Assembly (NCBI GenBank): GCA_013820755.1
Contig: JACDHZ010000003.1
Location: 1 to 49,425, forward strand
Origin: Chthoniobacterales bacterium
Lineage (GTDB): Bacteria; Verrucomicrobiota; Verrucomicrobiia; Chthoniobacterales; UBA10450
Length of the DNA stretch: 49,425 bases
Direction of reading: 5' to 3'
Positions 18,939 to 27,416 of the stretch are shown one piece after another (the stretch's first letter is position 1; every line of letters begins with the position of its first letter). Both the position numbers and the translations under genes were made by a program. The notes beneath the pieces were generated by a model, which saw only the letters and a list, made by a program, of their open reading frames with translations, was not told where the DNA came from and did not search any database.

Positions 18939-19897
18939 TCAGTGCTGGTGCTGATGCGCGTCGGCAGTCGTCGGCACGAGCGCCATGCCGCACTTCGGGC
19001 ATTTGCCGACGGTCTTTTGTTTCACTTGAGGATGCATTGGGCAGGTGTATTCGCCGGCTGCTGATGCACCTGCAGGAGCAGCCGGCTGCACATTCTGCGC
19101 GAAGGCGGCATACACTTCCTTCCCGCCGATCTGAGTCTGCAGGAAGAGCTTCTGGAATCCCGGCTGCTCCGGTTCCACATGAAAGCTCAACTGCGATCCG
19201 CCGCGTTCAGCCGCTGCCTTCGGTTCTTCTCCCATCGGATGCACATGCGTCACCGACGCGAGATCCTCCGGGAACGCCACCATGTGTGCGAAGGCCGCCA
19301 TCACCGGCTCGAGCCCGGTGAATTCTTTCCCGTCCGGCGTCGTCACTGTGATGTTCACCATCGTGGCTTGGCCGGCTTGCAATGGCTCGTTGTTCTCCGT
19401 CGCCAGGCTGAAGCGATAACCGCTCGCGTCCGCCGTCGTGTTCAAGGTTTTATCCTTCTTCGCTGGTGGACCTTGCACCTTTACCTGCGTTTTTGCGTAT
19501 TCCTGCCTCCCGGTGGTTGTCGGCACGACATCGGCCCAGATCGAGTAGGTTCCACCCGCGCGCGGGCTGAACTCGAATGTATATTCGCCCGGCTTCTCGC
19601 CCTCGACCGGGTGCTCATGATGATAGTCGGTCAGCGTTTCATCAACGACGAGCAGGTGCAGTTTCTCCGTGTGCGCGACCTGGAGCTGCTCGGGCTGATC
19701 GGCTTCCCGTCTTTGCTCGTTAGGCGCAGCACGGTCGCGGCCGTCTCGCCCGCTTTGAAGTTCGCGGGCGAAACGATCTCGGCTTTCACCGAACCTGTCG
19801 ACCCGGAGTGGTCATGTTGCGCCTGAGCGGTCACGCCTGACAGCAGCATCGCCGCAGTGAACAGGGCAGCGAGATTCCGCGTGCTGAAGTAAATCAT
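18939..19897 (-). pseudogene. Exported heavy-metal-binding-domain (CPMHP...CPKCGM) protein with an internal frameshift
   Basis: N-part 19631..19897 and C-part ending at 18939 are in different frames. Shifting one nt at ~19691-19694 restores EQLQVAHTEKLHLLVVDETLTDYHHEHPVEGEKPGEYTF... Confidence 0.75.
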
Positions 19898-19913
19898 GCG
19901 ATGAGATAGCGAA

Positions 19914-20375
19914 CTACTTCGCGGCAGGATTCAGCTGCTTCTCGAGCAGGCCCATCGTCGCCTGCAGCGTCTTCAGACTGGAATCGACTTTCGCGAAGTC
20001 TTTCTCATCTGCGGCGGTATGAACTTTCTCCGAGGCCGTGACCGCATTCTTGATCGCTCCGTCCAAACGCGTCTTGTCGGCCCCGGTGGCGCCGTTTTGC
20101 TCCTGGATCTGCTTCAGCGCACCTGCGAGCTTTTCCTGTTCGTCGTGAATCGGCGCATGCTCCTTCGCAGCGGCCGCTGTTTCAATTCCCTTCAGCGATT
20201 GCTGGGCGGTTTTCCACGCGTCCATCACGGAGCCGGACGCGGCGGTGCCGTGGGAATGTTTCTGATCTTCGCCCTCATGCGCGAGCACGGGTGAAAGTGG
20301 CGCGGCGGTGAAACAGCTGACGGCGATCGCGCTCAAAAGCGCAGTAGAACGGCGGTGGAATGATGAGTTTTTCAT
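19914..20375 (-). CDS. Small exported His-containing protein, metal-locus associated
   Basis: Signal peptide; AHEGEDQKHSHGTAASGS then helical repeat-like C-terminus. Confidence 0.6.
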   Translation of the reverse strand: MKNSSFHRRSTALLSAIAVSCFTAAPLSPVLAHEGEDQKHSHGTAASGSVMDAWKTAQQSLKGIETAAAAKEHAPIHDEQEKLAGALKQIQEQNGATGADKTRLDGAIKNAVTASEKVHTAADEKDFAKVDSSLKTLQATMGLLEKQLNPAAK

Positions 20376-20430
20376 ATTGGAGTGTAGTGGATGTGACGTG
20401 GTTAATCTCAGGGTTATTCGTGGACAGGTA

Positions 20431-20781
20431 TCAGGGTTGAATGCGAAACCAGTTCAGGACTGCGAGCATCAAAAAGTAAGCGACGACGGTGGCTGCACAC
20501 GCCACGAGAAGGGCGGTTGGGAAGGCGAGTTGCCAACGTAACAAGAGCGGCGGGAGAAGCGCGAACAGCACGAGCGAGGGGAGCACCAGCCACAGAATTC
20601 CAGACGAGAGCCGCGCCACGCGCACCGCATCGTGTGTGTCGCGCCAGAGCCAAATCATCGCGAGGATCGAAACGATCGGCAGCGAGGCAACGATCGCGCC
20701 GAGCACGGAGCTGCGCTTCGCTATCTCCGAGACGGCGAAGATGATCAGCGCCGACAACAGGATTTTGATGAGCGGCTGCAT
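20431..20781 (-). CDS. DUF3147-like small membrane protein
   Basis: Four hydrophobic segments; SEIAKRSSVLGAIVASLPIVSILAMIWLWRDTHD. Confidence 0.75.
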   Translation of the reverse strand: MQPLIKILLSALIIFAVSEIAKRSSVLGAIVASLPIVSILAMIWLWRDTHDAVRVARLSSGILWLVLPSLVLFALLPPLLLRWQLAFPTALLVACAATVVAYFLMLAVLNWFRIQP

Positions 20782-20787
20782 GGCTCG

Positions 20788-23700
20788 TTAGGCGAAAGCC
20801 GGCTCCGGCGCGGTCTGCTTCTGGGCGTTTGACCCTGCGGAGCCGCGCGTCAGGCGCTCGGCGCTGGCGCGGCCAAAGCGCCAGAAGACCAGCGGCGTCA
20901 CAATAAAATCGAGCAGCGTGCTCGTGAAGATGCCGCTGAAGATGACGACCGCGACGGGGTGCAGAATTTCGCGGCCCGGTTGGCCGGCGGCAAGGATCAG
21001 AGGCACGAGCGCGAGCCCGGCGGTGAGCGCGGTCATCAGCACCGGAACGAGCCGCTCCTGCGTGCCGCGCACGATCATCTGTTGCGTGAAACTTTCGCCC
21101 TCTTCCTTCATCAGGTGGAGGTAATGCGAAATCATCATGATGCCGTTCCGCGCGGCGATTCCGGCCAGCGTGATCAGGCCGACGAGCGTGGCGATCGACA
21201 TCGTGCCGCCCATCAGCCAAATGCCGGCGATCGAGCCGATCAGCGCCATCGGGATGTTCAGCATGATCTGCACGGCGAACATCGCGCTTTTGAAATGCGC
21301 GTAGAGCACGACGAACATGCCCACCAGCGAGAACACGCTGAGGAATGAGATGAGGCGTGAAGCTGCGGCCTGGCTTTCGAATTGCCCGCCGTAAGTGATG
21401 TAGTAGCCCGGCGGCAATTCCACCTTCTCCGCGATGACGCGTTGCAACTCCTGCACCGCGCCGACGAGGTCACGGCCGGAAACGTTCGCCGCCACGTAAA
21501 TGCGCCGCTGCACATCCTCGCGATTGATCTGGTTAGGCCCTTTCGCTTCCTCGACGTGCGCGAGCTGCCCAAGGGGGACCACCACGCCACTGCTCGTATC
21601 GACCGGGATTTGCCGGATCGCATCCACGTCGTTCCGCGCCAGATCCGTCAGGCGGAGCACGACATCAAAAGTGCGACTTCCCTCCAGAACCTGCGACACC
21701 GTTTTGCCCTGCATCGCCAGCTCGGCGTAATCCGCCACTTCACCCGCCATCACGCCGTAGCGTTGCGCTTGATCGCGATCGACACGGACGTGCACCTGTG
21801 GGATGAGCACCTGCGGCTCAGTGAAGATGTCGGCCATCCCGCGTATCGTCTTCATCGCGGCCTCCACTTCCGCGGCCTTCGCGCGCAGGACGGCGAGATC
21901 CTGACCGAAAACCTTCACCGCGACCTGCGCGCGGACGCCGGAAAGGACGTGATCGATGCGGTGCGAGATCGGCTGGCCGATGCTGGAAGCAACGCCGGGG
22001 ATTTGGTCGAGCTTCGCGCGGATGTCATTCAGGATTTCCTCGCGGCCGCGACTGGAGGCGCGCAGCTCCGTGTCGATCTCGTTGTAGTGCACACCCTCGG
22101 CGTGTTCGTCTAATTCGGCGCGACCGGTGCGGCGACCCGCCTGCTTCACTTCCGGCACTTGGAGGACCAGCTTCTCCGCGAGTTTCGCGATGAGATTCGA
22201 TTCGGCTAACGACGAGCCGACCGGCAGGAAAAGATTGATCGTTAGGCTGCCTTCATTGAACGGCGGCAGGAACTCGCGCCCAAAAAACGGCACGGTCGCG
22301 AGAGCGGCGAGGAAGACGAGCGTCGCCGCGACGAGCACCAGACTCGAGAACCGGAACCCGATCGCGAGGACCTTCGCCTCGAGCGCTTTGATCCCGCGGA
22401 CGAGCCACGAATCTTTCGCATCCGCCATCCGTTTCATCTTCGGCAGGAGATAGGAGCACAGCGCCGGCGTGACGGTTAACGAGACGATCAGCGACGCGAT
22501 GATGCTGGTGATGTAAGCGATGCCGAGCGGCGCGAAGATTTGCCCCTCGATCCCGCTCAGCGCGAACAGCGGGATGAAAACCAGCACCACGATGATCGTA
22601 GCGTAGACGATCGAATTCCGCACTTCGCTCGAGGCGCGGTAGATGACCTCGAGCGGCGGGAGCGGGTTCGCGAGGTGGCGATTCTCGCGCAGGCGACGGA
22701 AGACGTTTTCGACATCCACGATCGCGTCATCGACCAGCTCGCCGATTGCCACCGCGAGGCCGCCGAGCGTCATGGTGTTGATCGAGATCTTGAAGTAACG
22801 AAACACCAGCACTGTCACGAGCATCGACAGCGGAATCGCGGTCAGCGTGATCAGGGTCGTGCGGAAATTCAGCAGGAAGATGAACAGGATGATCGCGACG
22901 AGAATCGCGCCATCGCGGAGCGCTTCTTCCACATTGCGAATCGCGTTCTCTATGAACGTGCTCTGCCGGAAAATTCCGCTGTGGATCTTCACGCCCGGCG
23001 GGAGTCCTTCCTCGATATTCTGCAGCTCGCGCTCGACCTGATGCGTGAGCTTCACCGTGTCAGTTCCCGGTTGCTTCTGCACCGTCAGGATGACTGCGGC
23101 CTTGCCGTCGAGCCCCGCGTCGCCACGTTTGGCGAGTGGCCCACCGAGCCGCACGTCCGCCACCTGACCCAGCGTGAGTGCAATCCCGTCTTTTCGGTCG
23201 GTCGGAATGACTGACCTCTTCAGGTCATCGAGATCGTTGATGCGCGCGAGGTTGCGCACCAACTGCTCGGTGTGTTGACGGAGAATGAATCCGCCCGTCG
23301 AATTTACGTTCGCGTTCTTCGTCGCCTCTTCGACGTCGTGCAGCGAGATGTTGAAGTTGCGCAGCTTAAACGGGTCGACCAGCACCTGATACTGCTTTAA
23401 CTCGCCGCCGATCACCGCGATCTGCGAGATCCCGGGCACCGAGAGCAGTCGCTGACGGATCTGCCAGTCCGCGATCGTGCGCAGATCCATCGGCGTGACC
23501 TCCGGATTATCGCCCGTTAGACCAACGAGCATGATCTCGCCCATGATCGAGCTGATCGGCGTCAGCACAGGCCGCGTGGTCGGCGGTAACTGCTCGCTTA
23601 CCTGCTGCAGCCGCTCCGTCACGATCTGCCGCGCGACGTAGATGTCCTGCTTGAAGCCGAACTCCACGAACACAATGCTCAGCCCGACGGACGAAACCGA

Positions 23701-23949
23701 GCGCACCCGCTGCACGGTGGCCGCGCCGTTCATCGCCGACTCGATCGGAAAAGTGACGAGCGCTTCCACTTCTTCAGGCGCAAGCCCGCCGGCCTCGGTG
23801 AAGATGGTCACCGTCGGTCGATTCAAGTCGGGGAAAACATCGACCGGCAGCTTCGTCAAGATGTAGCCGCCATACGCTGCCAGCAGCGCCGCGAACGCGA
23901 CGACGAAGAGCCGGTTCCGGAGCGAGAAGCGTATGATCCAGTCGAACAT
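20788..23949 (-). CDS. CzcA/CusA-type heavy-metal efflux RND permease
   Basis: 1053 aa; IIRFSLRNRLFVVAFAALLAAYGGYILTKLPVDVFPDLNRPTVTI, AIGELVDDAIVDVENVFRRL, GREFLPPFNEGSL. Confidence 0.93.
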   Translation of the reverse strand: MFDWIIRFSLRNRLFVVAFAALLAAYGGYILTKLPVDVFPDLNRPTVTIFTEAGGLAPEEVEALVTFPIESAMNGAATVQRVRSVSSVGLSIVFVEFGFKQDIYVARQIVTERLQQVSEQLPPTTRPVLTPISSIMGEIMLVGLTGDNPEVTPMDLRTIADWQIRQRLLSVPGISQIAVIGGELKQYQVLVDPFKLRNFNISLHDVEEATKNANVNSTGGFILRQHTEQLVRNLARINDLDDLKRSVIPTDRKDGIALTLGQVADVRLGGPLAKRGDAGLDGKAAVILTVQKQPGTDTVKLTHQVERELQNIEEGLPPGVKIHSGIFRQSTFIENAIRNVEEALRDGAILVAIILFIFLLNFRTTLITLTAIPLSMLVTVLVFRYFKISINTMTLGGLAVAIGELVDDAIVDVENVFRRLRENRHLANPLPPLEVIYRASSEVRNSIVYATIIVVLVFIPLFALSGIEGQIFAPLGIAYITSIIASLIVSLTVTPALCSYLLPKMKRMADAKDSWLVRGIKALEAKVLAIGFRFSSLVLVAATLVFLAALATVPFFGREFLPPFNEGSLTINLFLPVGSSLAESNLIAKLAEKLVLQVPEVKQAGRRTGRAELDEHAEGVHYNEIDTELRASSRGREEILNDIRAKLDQIPGVASSIGQPISHRIDHVLSGVRAQVAVKVFGQDLAVLRAKAAEVEAAMKTIRGMADIFTEPQVLIPQVHVRVDRDQAQRYGVMAGEVADYAELAMQGKTVSQVLEGSRTFDVVLRLTDLARNDVDAIRQIPVDTSSGVVVPLGQLAHVEEAKGPNQINREDVQRRIYVAANVSGRDLVGAVQELQRVIAEKVELPPGYYITYGGQFESQAAASRLISFLSVFSLVGMFVVLYAHFKSAMFAVQIMLNIPMALIGSIAGIWLMGGTMSIATLVGLITLAGIAARNGIMMISHYLHLMKEEGESFTQQMIVRGTQERLVPVLMTALTAGLALVPLILAAGQPGREILHPVAVVIFSGIFTSTLLDFIVTPLVFWRFGRASAERLTRGSAGSNAQKQTAPEPAFA

Positions 23950-23958
23950 GCGACTGCC

Positions 23959-25038
23959 TTAGCTGGTTGCCTCTTCGGGCCAACGTCGCGTCAAAGCGAC
24001 GATGACTCCACCTAAAACAAGCCCGCCGATTCCCCACGCCCAGCCCGGCAGATGGTTGTGAGCGTCGCCAGCGGCCGTGTCTGCTCCATGACCGTGTTCG
24101 GCGGCGGCGGCTTCTGTCTCCTTCGCAGGGCTGGTCGCGAACTGCAGTTGATACTGCCCCTCCGTCACGACCTTATCGCCGGGCAGCACGCCTTCGACGA
24201 CCTCCACCTGATCGCCCGCTTTCAGGCCGATCACCACATTGCGGCGCTCGAAGTTGTTTCCGTCGCGGATGAAGACGAACAGATTGCCGAGGTCGCCGAG
24301 CACCGAGCGCTGCGGTACCGCGAGAACTTCTTGCGGATCGCCGATCGCAATCGAGACGCTCGCCTGCATGTTCGGTCGCAACTGCAGCTCGGGATTCTCA
24401 AGCAGCACGTAAACCTCGAACGTGCGGCTCTCGCGCTCGAGACCCACATCGAGCCGCTGCACTTTTCCCTCGAAGGTGCGCTCCGGAAAAACATCGAGCC
24501 GCACGCGCGCGTTTTGCCCCGGCTTGATGCGCGAGAGATCAGGGCTCTCGAACGTCATTCCGCGTGCCAGCACCTGCGAGTAGTCGGCCACTTCCATCAG
24601 GACCGTGTCGGGATTAAGCGCCTGCCCGAGACTTGCCTCTTGCCGCACGACGAAGCCATTGATCGGCGAATTTAAGATCACTGGGGGATTCCCGACGGTC
24701 CGCGGCTCGAAGCGCAATACCGGCTGCCCCGCGCTTACCCGATCACCCAGCTTCACGAGAATCTCCGCGACTCTCCCTTCCGCGCGCGGCGCAATCTTAG
24801 CCAGCCGCTCCGGCAAACCTTCGATGCGTCCGATCATGGTGATCGTCCGTTGCAGCGGCGCCACATTGGCTTCGACGGATTGAACACCGAGATTCTTGAT
24901 CGCCTCGTCGGTGAGCGCCACCGGACCGGTGGCGACCGCTTCCGTTTCCCCCGGACCGTGTACATGGCCTTCGTGGGCCAGCGCCGACAGCGGAATGGCC
25001 GCAAACATCGCGACGAAGCGTTTGTTCAATCTGATCAC
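23959..25038 (-). CDS. RND efflux periplasmic adaptor (CzcB-like)
   Basis: AHEGHVHGPGE; APRAEGRVAEILVKLGDRVSAGQPVLRFEP; VPQRSVLGDLGNLFVFI; C-terminal His-rich stretch and TM-like helix. Confidence 0.9.
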   Translation of the reverse strand: MIRLNKRFVAMFAAIPLSALAHEGHVHGPGETEAVATGPVALTDEAIKNLGVQSVEANVAPLQRTITMIGRIEGLPERLAKIAPRAEGRVAEILVKLGDRVSAGQPVLRFEPRTVGNPPVILNSPINGFVVRQEASLGQALNPDTVLMEVADYSQVLARGMTFESPDLSRIKPGQNARVRLDVFPERTFEGKVQRLDVGLERESRTFEVYVLLENPELQLRPNMQASVSIAIGDPQEVLAVPQRSVLGDLGNLFVFIRDGNNFERRNVVIGLKAGDQVEVVEGVLPGDKVVTEGQYQLQFATSPAKETEAAAAEHGHGADTAAGDAHNHLPGWAWGIGGLVLGGVIVALTRRWPEEATS

Positions 25039-26312
25039 TTTGATGAGTTCTCTTTTCCGACTTCTTCCAACCGCCCGCCGATGATTTGCTCGAGGTGCGT
25101 CCGCGCAGAGAGCGCCTCGACTGCGTAATCAAACGCCTTCTCCTGCGCGTCGACGACACTTCGCTGCAGTTCGAAAAGCTGAAGCGCAGTCGCCTGGCCC
25201 GCGCGGAACTGCGAGAGCGTGGCGTCGTAAGCCGCGCGATACGCGGGAATCACCTGGTCCCTGTAAGCGGCCGCGCGCGTCTGCAGATTCAGCAACTGCT
25301 GCCGACGCGCATTCACCGAACGCTCGAGACCGACGCGATCATATGAAGCCAGCTCGCGATTGGCTGCGTCGAGCGCGCCTCTCGCCCGCGTCAACTCGCC
25401 TTGATTACGATCCCAAAGCGGGAGGCGTCCGGCGATGGTGAGGCCGACGTTCGCTTCGTCATTCCGACTGCCGTAGCGGGTGACAAGCCCCGGCGCGAAC
25501 TCTGGAAATACCGCGTCCGCGTGTGCGACCGAGAGGCTCTTCGCAGCGGCGGCGCGTTGCACGAGCGCGAGGCGGCGAATGCCGGACCGCCGGTCTGCAA
25601 ACGCCACCATCTCTCGCGTGCCGGGCAACGCAGGAAAGCCTGGTCGGTCCAGCCGTAAGCCGGTGGTGCGGGCGCCAGTTGCGCGTTCCAGTTCGGCCTG
25701 CGCGCCGGCTTGCTCTCCACGCACGGCGAGGAGCTCGGCCGAGAAGCGCGCCACTTCCGCTTCGAAGATGCTGCGCTGCGAGATGTTGCTTTGCCCAGCC
25801 TCGAGCTGCTCCTGAAGTGTGCCGAGCACTTGATCTGCCTGAGTGCGCGAGCGCTCGAGGAGCGCAGCGCGTTCCTGCAAAGACCACGCGCGGTAGTAGG
25901 TGATCGCCGTCGTGTTTAACACGCGGAGAACATCCGCTTGCTGCTCGATACTCGCGGTCACCCGGAGAGCCGCCGCGTAGGTTTTGCGCAATCCAAAATC
26001 CGAAGGCCGCAGCGGCTGCTCGATTTCAAATTCAAATTCGCTGCCGACACCTTCCTGCTCGGAGGTTCGTCCAGCCGTCACCTTGAAGGTGGGGTTTAAC
26101 TTCACCTCGGCCTCAATCGCCCGGGCGAGCTTGTCCGCGAGCGCCGCATCCAGCTTTGCGATGTCCGGATTGTAACGGAGCGATCGCCGCAACGCTTCAT
26201 CGAGACTCAATATCCTCCCGCCGTTGGGCTCATCGGTCAGCTGCGCAAAGGCGTGGCTCCCGCAGCTGGCGATCACCAAACCGAGGAGCAGAAATTTTGG
26301 AATGCGAGTCAT
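25035..26312 (-). CDS. TolC-family outer-membrane efflux protein (CzcC-like)
   Basis: SLDEALRRSLRYNPDIAKLDA, VGLTIAGRLPLWDRNQGELTRARGAL, FRAGQATALQLFELQRSVVDAQEKAFDYAVE; 4-nt overlap with adaptor; start trimmed to 26312. Confidence 0.88.
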   Translation of the reverse strand: MTRIPKFLLLGLVIASCGSHAFAQLTDEPNGGRILSLDEALRRSLRYNPDIAKLDAALADKLARAIEAEVKLNPTFKVTAGRTSEQEGVGSEFEFEIEQPLRPSDFGLRKTYAAALRVTASIEQQADVLRVLNTTAITYYRAWSLQERAALLERSRTQADQVLGTLQEQLEAGQSNISQRSIFEAEVARFSAELLAVRGEQAGAQAELERATGARTTGLRLDRPGFPALPGTREMVAFADRRSGIRRLALVQRAAAAKSLSVAHADAVFPEFAPGLVTRYGSRNDEANVGLTIAGRLPLWDRNQGELTRARGALDAANRELASYDRVGLERSVNARRQQLLNLQTRAAAYRDQVIPAYRAAYDATLSQFRAGQATALQLFELQRSVVDAQEKAFDYAVEALSARTHLEQIIGGRLEEVGKENSSK

Positions 26313-26418
26313 CAAAGTAGTCGTAGAAAACACTGCAAAAGAGGAGAAACGCCGGCGCGTGATCGCGCAGCGGAACAACAATACTGGCGGGCCTGCGAAG
26401 ATGCAGGAGCGTCAGTCG

Positions 26419-26838
26419 TTAGACTAAAGAAGGAGGAGCGTGAGCGAGGAGGCTCCGCTGCAAGACGGACTCAGCGAACGAGGTAGAGCACGGCGGACCA
26501 GTATCACCTTCTTCGATTTTGACGACGTGTAGCTCACGGAGACTGAAATCGGACACCGGGAGGAAAGTTTTCGTCGCGCCAGACCACTCGCAGCTATTCG
26601 CGACTGTCTTCACAAGCGCCAGAGGCGCAGCAAGTGACTTGCAGCAAATGCTTCCATCACAGCCATTGCTCTTTGGCTCTTTCTCCGGTGCTTTGTGGGC
26701 ATGGCATGCTGCGTGTTCCGCCGAAGCTTCTGACGTATGCGGCAGCAACGCGGCAACGACGCAGTGATTAGCCGCAAGCAACCAGGCGAATACCGCGAGG
26801 AGCGAGACCGCGGGGCGCACGATCAGCGACTGCTTCAT
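26419..26838 (-). CDS. Small exported Cys/His-rich protein of unknown function
   Basis: N-terminal hydrophobic segment; NHCVVAALLPHTSEASAEHAACHAHKAPEKEPKSNGCDGSICCKS; same strand and position as the efflux operon. Confidence 0.6.
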   Translation of the reverse strand: MKQSLIVRPAVSLLAVFAWLLAANHCVVAALLPHTSEASAEHAACHAHKAPEKEPKSNGCDGSICCKSLAAPLALVKTVANSCEWSGATKTFLPVSDFSLRELHVVKIEEGDTGPPCSTSFAESVLQRSLLAHAPPSLV

Positions 26839-26909
26839 CAGTAGTTAGTCACGCAGGGTGCGATTCCGTTCAACCACTATTCGCCGGGCAGATGTCGGAC
26901 CGCGAACAG

Positions 26910-27311
26910 TTACTTCTTGATCACACCGCAATCGGGCATCGACTTGCCGGCATACGGATTCGAAATCTTGGTCGAACTCTGGAGCCACTCTTTCTTTAAC
27001 ATCGGACAATTCGCGACATAATAGCCATTCTTGCCGCGGCCCATGTCGATCGCGCGCTCACTCAGCTTCTCGAATTCGGAACGGGCGGTGCTGAGCTTGT
27101 CGCTGCTCGACAGAGAGGCGCCTTCCTCGCCAAGTTCAGCGGCCGCCTGCCTGGCGCCGCTTAGATCGTCGGCCGCAAGCGCGGAGCGGATCTTTTCGTA
27201 GCCATCGAGGAATTGCTTGTCGTTTGACGATAAGTCAGCCGCGTAGCCGAAGCCGATCGACGCGGCGAAGAGAGCGATCGTTGCGAAGAGAGTGAGGTAG
27301 CGCAAATTCAT
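26910..27311 (-). CDS. DUF3347-like exported protein
   Basis: Signal peptide MNLRYLTLFATIALFAASIGFGYA; GYYVANCPMLKKEWLQSSTKISNPYAGKSMPDCGVIKK. Confidence 0.65.
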   Translation of the reverse strand: MNLRYLTLFATIALFAASIGFGYAADLSSNDKQFLDGYEKIRSALAADDLSGARQAAAELGEEGASLSSSDKLSTARSEFEKLSERAIDMGRGKNGYYVANCPMLKKEWLQSSTKISNPYAGKSMPDCGVIKK

Positions 27312-27416
27312 CGGTGTCCTTTCTTCTAAGTTTAGACAATGATCATCGGCACGCTCAGCATAGATGCAAGCCACTGCTGCCGGAGCGGCAAAGTCGCGTT
27401 AGTCGATCCGTCGCAG

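Noticed and set aside
22540-23214. 224-aa plus-strand ORF (also 21382..22113) opposite the RND pump
   Set aside because: Antisense shadow with Arg/His/Asp-biased composition; the pump gene is certain
26410-26440. TCGTTAGACTAAAG as a separate element
   Set aside because: Looks like a near-variant of the TCGTTAG word at a gene boundary; not enough on its own
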